A stretch of 64,000 bases of DNA from Desmodesmus armatus (taxonomy: Eukaryota > Chlorophyta > Chlorophyceae > Sphaeropleales > Scenedesmaceae): positions 124,001 to 188,000 of the forward strand of contig VIIQ02000112.1 of the NCBI GenBank assembly GCA_007449985.2, given 5' to 3'. A model generated the notes under the pieces. It was not told the origin of the DNA. It worked only from the letters and a program-made list of their open reading frames with translations, and made no database searches. How positions within the stretch are numbered: the first letter of the stretch is position 1; each line of letters begins with the position of its first letter. The position numbers and the translations under genes were made by a program. Shown piece after piece: positions 12,201-21,407 of the stretch.

Positions 12201-12677
12201 TAGAGAGATGGTTGTTGCAGAGAGGGTCGACTCCTGATTCAAGGTTTATAACAAGGGCATATATGCATGCTGCCCCAGCCCAGCAACAGACACACGGTAC
12301 TGGGTGCCGCAGCCGCAGCTGCGGCACCCAGTAGCTGCGGCTGCTGCCACCATGCTCCCTTTGCAGCCACGCCACGCCACGTAGAAACAACAACAGTCTG
12401 GATGGAAACCTGACCCACCTTGTATCAAGGGTGGCACTGCCTGCTCTTGGATGATGGTTGGTTTTTTCCAGCCGAGTCCCGCCGCTGCTTCTGCCAGCTG
12501 TGTGCAGAGCCCCAGGCCCTCAAAGGCCTTGATGGCCTCCTCACGTTCCTTATCTGTGAGTTCGGCTTGCGAGCGCGCCTTCATGCTGCTTATATGCGTG
12601 CTCTGTTGTGCTGCTGCTGTTGCTGCTGTTGCTGCTGGTGTGCTGTTGTTGTCCTTCTTGTTCTGTTGGCTGAGCAA
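9232..12677 (-). CDS. DDX47: DEAD-box ATP-dependent RNA helicase DDX47/Rrp3 (plant RH10 type)
   Basis: DDX47/Rrp3 is a nucleolar helicase needed for pre-rRNA processing towards 18S rRNA. Six exons in coding order are 12677-12419, 12010-11787, 11393-11220, 10650-10555, 10211-10086 and 9843-9232; all phases close, giving 496 residues. Motifs in order: Q-motif around [14 protein letters not shown] (~70-83), motif I AQTGSGKT (94-101), PTRELA, GG, TPGR, DEAD ([10 protein letters not shown]), SAT (LFSATMT), then in domain 2 [27 protein letters not shown] and [10 protein letters not shown]. The linker [15 protein letters not shown] and the length are typical of Rrp3 rather than other DEAD families. 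The C-terminus is a Gly/Arg (RGG) tail from a repeat-rich end. A second in-frame Met at residue 32 could also be the start. Intron 3 contains two degenerate copies of the preceding exon end. Nothing catalytic is missing. Confidence 0.96.
10955..11165 (-). repeat. Two degenerate copies of DDX47 exon-3 3' end plus donor site inside intron 3
   Basis: On the minus strand the true exon 3 ends EQEIDQILK followed by GTGGGC at 11220/11219. Downstream in the intron, 11079-11165 and 10961-11050 repeat the last ~50 nt of the exon and the donor region. They still read as [17 protein letters not shown] and [17 protein letters not shown]. Between copies are GCAGCAGGCAGCTTGTGTAT and long G runs shared by the two copies. 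Copy 2 keeps a good donor (CAAG/GTAGGG); copy 3 has a changed one. The minus frame stays open through all three copies to 10950. Confidence 0.85.
12299..12332. repeat. Perfect 15-bp hairpin in DDX47 intron 1
   Basis: ACTGGGTGCCGCAGC is followed by the loop CGCA and then the exact reverse complement of the first arm. The stem is GC-rich and should fold stably in RNA or single-stranded DNA. It lies in the first intron of DDX47, about 90 nt downstream of the exon 1 donor on the transcript. No function is evident. Confidence 0.8.
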
Positions 12678-13035
12678 TGTGTTCTTGAATGAATACGTTG
12701 TGTAACATCAGGCTGCGCATGCCTGCGTGCCTGTGCCGGGGCCGGCAAGCACAGACGACTGTTGAGCTGCCATGAATGCCTTCCACAGATCACTCCGAAA
12801 GCCCAGTGGCCGTCAGGGGCGTTGAAAGTATACTGTGTGTGCATATGCTATGTTGAGGGTGCCAGAACTTGTCCGTGGTGCCACGGCTTTTCGCCTCGCC
12901 TAGACCGGTCCCTCGGATCCCGACAGCCACAAAGGGGCAACAAATACAGATAGTCTTGTACAAAACGTCAGGAGGTTCTGAAGGCCCCTCTTACGTGCCA
13001 GCTGCGTCACAGCAGCAAACCATGTCCCAAGGAGG
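12678..13035. promoter_or_regulatory. Divergent promoter region between DDX47 and organellar DNA polymerase
   Basis: The start codons of DDX47 (12677, minus) and POP (13036, plus) face away from each other across 358 bp. Both 5' UTRs and promoters must fit here. No recognisable core element was found by eye. Confidence 0.5.
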
Positions 13036-16000
13036 ATGAGAAGGACAGTAGGTCTGTCTACCAGACTGTTCCAGAGCTACATGGTTGCTACCAGCAGGCC
13101 AGGCAGCATACAGCATACTCTATCGGCAGCAGAGCGCAGCCTCAGCCTTCCATGTCGGGCTCCAGTCCCCAGGTGAGACCCTGCAGCCAGGTCAACAGCA
13201 GCACACCACATGCAGCAGGGCCGGCAGGCCACATCACAAGCTCATTGACTCTGACAGCACCCCAGCGATCACTTCTCGTCATCAGAAAGCACGTGATACG
13301 ATCTCCAATGCCCTCACAGCTAGCTCGCTCAGCACTATTGACTGGGTCCCCATGCACAGCATATGTTCAGCTTGTTCGGTTGATACCTTGGATCAAGGCA
13401 TGATCCTTGTGCTGGCCGCAGGCACATCCGGCAGCAGCTGGCTGCAGTGGTCCCCCGTGTGGCAGCTGTGCAGCAGCCCGCAAGCAGCACTGCTCCCTCA
13501 GCAGCCCCAGGCAACAGCACTCCTGCAGGTGGGGTCAGCACAACTAGCATGAGGAGCCTGCAGTCCGTGTGGTCACAACACACCTTGCTTAGCGGTTGAT
13601 ATCTGCAGCTGGTTTTGTACGTGCCTCAGCCCAGGTTGTTGGTGGTTGCCCCCCCCCCCCCCCCTGCGCGGTGTCTTCTTCTGGTTAGGGGGCCATGAAT
13701 GGTGCTTGTTGGTGTTAGGTGCCTCGCTTGCTTGCATGGTGTTGTCCGCATCATAATGTGCGGCCCTGGGTTGCTTCCCCCCCCCCCCCTCTGGATGCCC
13801 TGCTTGCACATCCCATCACTGCTTTGCGACATGTCTGCCTGACACACACCCCTCACCGCTGCTGTGCTGATGCAGTGTCCAAAGGCACAAGCAGCAGTGC
13901 AGCCAGCAGCAGCTATGCTCACACCAACGGCAGCAGCAACAGCAGCAGCAGCAGCACCACCACCTCGCAGAACTGGGGTGCCTGGGGCTCTGTCACCAGC
14001 AGCCCTAGCAATGGGGCTTCTTACAGTGGCAACGGCAGCAGCTCTGGCACTGCTGCCGGCAGCAGCCCAGCCGCCTCATACAGCAACGGCAACGACAATG
14101 GTGCATCGCCAGTAGGCTCGTCGGGCAGCATGCCGACTGCAGGGCAGGTGCAAGCAGTGCAAGCAGTGCTGCAGCTGCAGACTGACAGGCAGATGTCCAG
14201 CAGCAGCAGCAGCAGCACGTTGGGGGCTGTACAGGAGCAGCAGCAGCAGCAGTCCTCGCCGATGCAGGCTCAGGTTCAGTTTCGGCCACGCCGCCCGTCC
14301 AGTAGTCAGTTGGGGCCTCGTGTACCCCCGTTCCCTCCAAGTGAAGGGCTGAACAACCTTCAGGCCTTCCAGCGCAGCTGTCCTGAGGAGGTGCAACGGG
14401 GACAGGCCAAACAGGCCTTCCAGAAAGCAGTGGCACCCACTCTTTCAAATGGCAGTGACAATAGCAGCAGCAGCAGCAGCCAGCCTGCTGTACAGCAGTG
14501 GCGGCCGCCGGCTGCAGCACAGCACCCTCAGCAGCAGCAGCAGCAGCAGCCAAGCTGGGGCTGGTCAGCACAGCGGGAGCCCAGCACACAGCAGCAGCAG
14601 CAGCAGCAGGTGGTCCAGAATGGTGTGCCTGGCAGCAGCAGCAGCAGCAGCACTAGACCTCCTCTCCCGCCCTTGCCGTGGTCAGATGCTGCCAAGGCAC
14701 CCAGCACCAACAGCAACTCTCCCGCAGCTGCTGCCAATGCACCTCCTGCTGCTGCTGCTGTTGGTGACGTCACTACAGCTGCTGCTGCTGCTGCTGCTGC
14801 TGCTGAGGCTGGTGACGCAGGGGAGCCGCCACTGGACTGGTCAGCCATCCGTTCAGGTCCCAGTGGGTCGCTGTGGGCCCTGCCAGCTGACCCCTCCTTC
14901 AGCAGCCCCCCTGAGGATGTGTGTGTGGTGGACAGCCCTGAGTCTGCTAAGGCAGTGGTGGACCAGCTGATGGTGTACGCACGGAAAGGGATGACTTACA
15001 CTGACCCTGACACAGGTGCGTGTGTGTCGACAGATGGAGTACTTGAATACATGCAAGCTCACTAAGACTGTCCTACTAGATAGGCAAGCAACAGTGACGT
15101 AATCCCTCAGTGTGTGTGGGGGGGGGGGGTGATGGTGTGGGGCACTTTGTATCGGGTGGTGGTGGGCAGTGGTGGACCAGCTGATGGTGTATGCGAGGGA
15201 GGGGATGGCTTACACTGACCCTGACACATGTGCGTGTCTGGGGGAGAGGGTGGGCTGGTGATGTGAGCATTTGTCCAGTATTCACCACCATACCTGTTTG
15301 ACCCTGGTGAGAGTGCCTCCTGTTGACTCTGCGTGCACTGTCTGTGTACACATGCAGCAGGGAGGGCATAACCCGAAACCTGTGGTGGTTTGCTGTATGT
15401 CTTGATTCAGTGGTATCAGGCACTTCATCTTTGGTGGCAACTGCTTGGGTGCACGCATGCACAACCCTCACTCTTTACTTACTCCTTACTTACTCTCAGG
15501 CCTCACTGCTGTAACCCATTTGCAGGTGTGCGGCACTTCATCCCCCTCATGAGGTCTACTTTGCCTGTGATACTGAGGTAGCTGACATTGATGTCAAGTC
15601 ACAGTCACCAGTCGGACACGGGACAGTCATCTGCTTCTCAATATATGCAGGCCCCTGGGCTCACTTCAGCACCACCGGCTACAGCAGCAGCGCGGTGGTG
15701 GCAGCAGCAGCAGCAGCGCCGGCAGAGGCTGCTGCCGCTGGTGGTGAGGGTGCTGCTGCCGGACAGCAGCAGCAGCAGCAGCAGCGGATGCCGGTGGGTC
15801 GCATCTGGGTGGATCTCACCAGTGGTTGGCAGCGCAGGATGGAGCAAGAGTGGGAGGCACAGCAGCAGGCTGTTGCTGCTGAGAGGGAAGTACAGCTGCA
15901 GCAGCAGCAGCAGCAGGAGCTCTCGGCTGCTGCTGGTGCTGCTGCAGCAGGGGGTGCAAGCAGCACAGCAGCAGCAGCAGCTCGGCGGCAGGTGTCACGT

Positions 16001-16269
16001 GGGGTGTCCGAGGCACCAGCTGGTGAGGTGTACACCTACACTCGGCAGGAGCTTGAGGGTATGTCCCTCAAAGAACTCAAGGACGTGGGCAGGCGGCTGC
16101 GCCTGCCGGGCCGTTCCACCTACAAGGCTGCACAAAGGGACGACTTCATCAGAGCCCTGCTGAATGAGCAGGAGAAGCAGCAGGCGCAGCAGCACCAGCA
16201 GCAGCAGCAGCAGGGGTCACTGCAGGAGTCTCAGCCATTGCAGGAGCCGCAGTCGGCTGAGGTGCTGCT

Positions 16270-16301
<32 letters not shown>

Positions 16302-16995
16302 TCAATCTGCAGGTATCGCAGCAGGAGCTGCAGCTTCAAGACCCTCAGACACTGTTGCAGCAGCAGCAGCAGCAGCAGGGTGTGGAACAGCAGCAGCAGC
16401 AGCAGCAGCAGCAGCCAGCTGGTGCTGCAGCCTCAGGAGCATCTGGGGCTGAACCACCAGCAGCAGCGCGTTCGCGGCGGCGGCGGTCGCCCAGCATCCT
16501 ACCCCAGTCCCGCTCTATGTCATCATCAGCTGCTGCATCGGACAGCATTCCAGTAGAGCAGCAGCAACAGCACTTGCAGCCGCCAGTGCTGCCATCGCTG
16601 CAGCCACAGCCGCTGCAGCCGCCACAGCCGCCGCAGCAGCTTGCAGGCATAGACGCGCTGCCAACAACCGTGGGTGAGCTGCTGGCGGGGATGCGGCAGC
16701 AGCATGCAGGCGAGCCATGGCTGCGTTTGGTAGATGGGAAGACCACCCTTGCTGAGCTTCAGCAGCTGCAGGCAGCAGCACAGGCAGCAGCGGCAACAGG
16801 TGGCCCCCTGGTTGTGCCTGTCAGTGTGCAGGACGGCATTGCCCGCAGGGGAGGGAAAAGCATCAGGAATGTGAGCAAGGGGATGTTGGTGGCGCTGCTT
16901 GAGTACTACAGTGGCACTCCTTATACCGCTGACCTCAAAACAGTCACAGCAGCGCAGCTCCTGAAGCAGGTGCAGCAGCAGCAGCCATCACTCTC

Positions 16996-17030
<35 letters not shown>

Positions 17031-20000
17031 TGCTGCAGGGCTTGCCAGGTGACATAGCTGCCAGGCCAACAACCAAGGGTGAGCTGCTGGTGTGGATGCA
17101 GCAGCAGTATGCAGGCGAGCCATGGCTGCGTCTTGTAGACAATCGCACCCCCGTTGCAGAGCTGCATGACCTGCTGTCAGCAGCACAGACAGCAGCAGCA
17201 ACAGGCACCAGCCTTGTGGTGCCTGCCAGTGTTGTCGAGGGAATTGTGTGCAGGGGTGGCAATAGGAATGTGACCAAGGGGATGGTGGTGACGCTGCTCG
17301 AGTACTACACTGGCACTCCTGCCACCGAAGACCTCAAGGCACGTACAACAGCACAGCTCTTGCAGCAGGTTTGTGATGAGCGTGCTCGCAGGGCCGCTGC
17401 TGCCGCTGCGGCAGACGGCAGCAGTGACGGCAGCAGCAGCGCAGCAAGCAGCTTGGACGAACCCAGCAGCAGTGCCGGCATCAACCGCGGCGGTGGCGGC
17501 CCCATCGCCGCAGTTGCACAGCTGCAGCCCGCAGCAGCAGTGGACAGCCCCTCTCTCAGCACCAGCAGCAGCAGCAGCAGTGAGTATGTCAGTGCTGACA
17601 GCATCAACAGCATGCCCCTTAGTCGGCGCCGCAGCAGCAGCAGCAGTAGCAGCTGGGGCTCGCCCCATCTGCCCCCCAGCAGCCTTGCCGTGCATGGTGT
17701 GTTAGGCAGTGTTGATGCCCTTGCTCCCCCCACCCTGTCAGACCTTGCAGCGGATGATTCAGCAGTGGGGATCCTGCGGGAGTTCCAGCGCTTCTTCTGC
17801 AATGGGGAGGCGAAGAAGGTCTGGCATAACTACGGCTTTGACCGGCATGTTATGGAGGGCCTGATGGAGGGGGTGCTCGGGCCGGCAGCAGCAGCAGCAG
17901 CAGCAGCATGAGCAGCAGTAGCGGCGGCGGCAGCAGCGGTAGTGGTAGCGGCAGCGATAGCGGCAGCAGTAGTGGTGCAGCAGCAGAGGGGTCACTGCGT
18001 ATGCAGGGCTTTGCTGGTGACACGCTGCACATGTCGCGGCTGCATGACGCCAGCAGGAAGACAAGGGGTGGCTATGGCCTGGAGGCACTCAGCAGCGACA
18101 AACAGGTAGGGGGAGTGGTGAATGGTGACCAGGCAGGGGGGTGGGGGCTGCTTGCTAAGGTTCAGCTTCGTCGTAGGACCATGATAAACCATAACCAAAG
18201 CACCAGTACCAGTACCTGAAAGCACCTGTGATTCCTCAGCTCAACCTGGAGTCAGCATTCAGCAGTACTAGCTGGAGGCAGCATCACACATACACTCACA
18301 TCCCACCACCACCACCACCACCACTCTGCCTGCAACATACCCCCTCCCTGCCGCAGTTGATGCGTGAGCTGACCACCCAGCTGCGCAAGCAGTACGGTCA
18401 GGCCTTCGTCTCCCGGCATTTCCCTGAGGACGACCCCGCCCTCAACGTGAAGCGCAGTATGAAGGAGCGCTTTGGGCTGCGCAAGGTCAGGGCCGACAGC
18501 AGCGGCCTGGTGAAGGCACCCCTGCTGCCCCCAGTGCACCTGCTGCAGCTGGATGAGCACTTCAGGAATGCATGGATCGACTACTCCGCACTGGATGCTA
18601 AGGTAGGGGTTGGTGTTTGGTGTGGTGGGAGGGGACGGGACTTGGAGTGTTAAACACATGAGTTACAACCATCAAGTGCATGTCATGATGACAGGCTGTG
18701 TGTGGGCGTGAGGCAGATGGATTCTGAAGGTCTGGGTGGTGGAGTTGTTGGCGAGTTGTGGTGGCTGGGTGATGGGGGAGGGTGCACCTCTGGTAACGGC
18801 TGAGTAACATGCCTCGATCTGAGTGCTGTGCTGCTGCATGTTATGTTGCAACTGCATGCACCTCTCATGCATCTGCATGCACCTGTCATGCAACTACCCC
18901 CGCAGGCGACATGGAACGTGCACTATGTGTTGAAGCACTTGCTCGCCCAGGAGGATGCCACCATGGACGTATACCTCTGCGAGAAGCTGCAGACTGCAGG
19001 GGCGCCAGGCATGGCGGCAGCTCTGCGCAACGCGAACTTTGCCGCCAAAATCGCGCGCGACAAGGCAGAAGCGGTGCAGCAGGGCCGGGAAGCGGGGATC
19101 AAGTCCACCAATGTGGTGAAGCCGAAACCTATGAAGCCGGGAGGACGCCGAGGGAGTGTCCAGTTGCAGCAGCAGGCGGGGGCAGGGGAGGGAGCAGCAG
19201 CAGCAGCAGCAGCAGCGCCAGGCGGCGGCGGCAGCAGCAGCAGCAGCAGCAGCAGCGGCAGCTACACCATGTGGGACCTGTACCAGATGTACTGGTTGCC
19301 GTTTGGTGATGTGCTGTCAGCGATGGAGAGTGCTGGAGTGCGCGTGGACAGGTATGAGGGTTTTGTGGGGGCAGGGGCGGGGGCGGGTACGAGGGTTTTG
19401 CGGGGCGGGTGTTGGTTTATGTGTGACACTGAGTAAGAAGGGTGAACAAGTCACACGCCACCCCAGTCGCAACCAGCAGTGGGACAGGGAATGCATTGTG
19501 TCGTCTACCTGCCTTTGAAGTGTACTTTGTGCTGTTGACGGCGCAACGTTGTTATGAGCCTCTGTGGTGCAGCGGTGTGCCGGCTGCAGCACACTGTTAG
19601 CGTCCTGCCAGGTGCTGCTTGAATTCACAAGCTGGTGAATCATGACATGGGCGGTTTGACCCAGAAGTGATTATGTGTTGCCTGTGTGATGTGTGCATCA
19701 TGTGCTGCAGGGACTTCTTGGCTGGTCAGCAGGTGAAGGCTGAGGCCGATCAGGAGGCTGCACAGCAACACTTCAGGACCTGGGCCAGCAAGTAAGCATA
19801 CTCTTGGCATACTGTAGTCACCGTTGCATTCATGAATGCAAACTGTGTTGCAGGATTGTAGGTCTGTGCCATGTATGTTCTGCATTGTGCGTCAATTAGC
19901 TGGCTGGATGGCTATCACCTCGTTTGTGACATCGGAGGGTAACTGCCTCTGGCTTCAGGACCCTCGCGCGAGTGGCATCTACCGTGTCTGTGTCCTTAGC

Positions 20001-21373
20001 AGCCAATTTCAGCAGCCACGGCCAAACGGCAATCCATGTCACGCTCACTGCCCGCTCACTGCCCGTTCGTTGTCGCAGGTACGTCAAGGGTGCGGAGCTG
20101 ATGAACGTCAACAGCCAGACGCAGATCCGGCAGCTGTTGTTCCCTGGCGAGTGCGATGACCCGGTCAAAACCTTCAAGACCGAGAACCTGCAGTACGACC
20201 CCAATGCCCGCCCTCGCCAACGGCGCTGGATCGACTACGAGCTGCACGGCATCTGGGGCAAAGAGCAGCCGGGTCGGTTACAGGCCGATGTCAAGACCGC
20301 GAAGGGCACTGCTGCTGTCTCCACTGCTGTGCTGTGGAGTCTCGTGGGCAAGCCAGGTGCTGCTGCTAAAGCTCTCGCCGAGCTGAACGAAGCAGAGGCA
20401 GCAGCATCTGCTGTTGACGCAAGCAGCAGCAGCAGCAGCAGCAGTGACACAACGCATCAGCACCAGCAGCAGCAGGAGCAGCCAGTGTCGATATTCGACG
20501 ACGAGCTGAGCCCACACGACCTGCAGGACGAGTCTGACACCACAACAGCAGCAGCAGGGGGTGCGGGGGGTGCTGGCGCCGGGGAGGAGGAGGAGGAGGA
20601 GGAGGAGGTGATCCGCATCGTGCCTGGTGGTGACCTGTCAGAACGGCAGCTGCAGGCGCTGCAGCAGGAGGCTGCGGCTAAGAAGCTTGGCAAGATGTAT
20701 GTGGCGATGGGGGGTGGTAGAGAGGGGCTGGAGGCATGCGTGGCATTGGAGAAGCTGATTGAGGTATGTATAGGTCCCTGATCCCTATTCACCTGCTTGG
20801 TGGCTGGGGTGGGGGTGATTGTGACTGTTGTGTTGGGATGTCGAGCAATGCATGACAGTGGTTGTCCATGCGCGGTTGCGGTCTGCTTATGGGAAGTGCA
20901 GCTGTTGGGTCCAAGCGGTGGTGTGTGTGTATTACCTGTGCCTTGAACAAAATGCGGCTGGCGTCTGATCTACAAGTGTAGGCTTTGTCAGCAGGAGGAG
21001 CCTGCAGCATCGAGGCATGTGAAGTACCCAGCAACATGTTGGGTCCTTGTTGGTAGACAGGAGCTGCCACAGGGCACCACCACTTGCTGGGTTCACTGTG
21101 TGCCAACCAACCAACCTTGCGCGCTGAGGTCTCATGCACCCGCTGACACCCAGCAGCAGACTGCGTGGCTGTGTGCACCACTCACCCAACGCTCCCCGTT
21201 ATGTGTGCCGCTTGATGTCTTGTGCTGTCCGCTGCTTGTGCCTGCTGCTGCAGGTGTCGCTGATTGAGAAGCTGCTCACAGCATTCATCCTACCCCTGCA
21301 GCACCCCAACATCAGCACCACACACCCATGGCCACCACAGGGTGCGCCTAGGGACGTTGACAACACCATCACC

Positions 21374-21407
<34 letters not shown>

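Noticed and set aside
13085..13552. 155-residue frame as the start of the polymerase gene
   Set aside because: A two-exon path (13036-13172 and 13422-13528) gives a transit peptide and matching phases into exon 3; the single long frame does not.
14218..17040. CAG/AGC arrays as possible CRISPR or other repeat array
   Set aside because: They are in-frame trinucleotide runs coding Gln, Ser or Ala, with no spacer structure.
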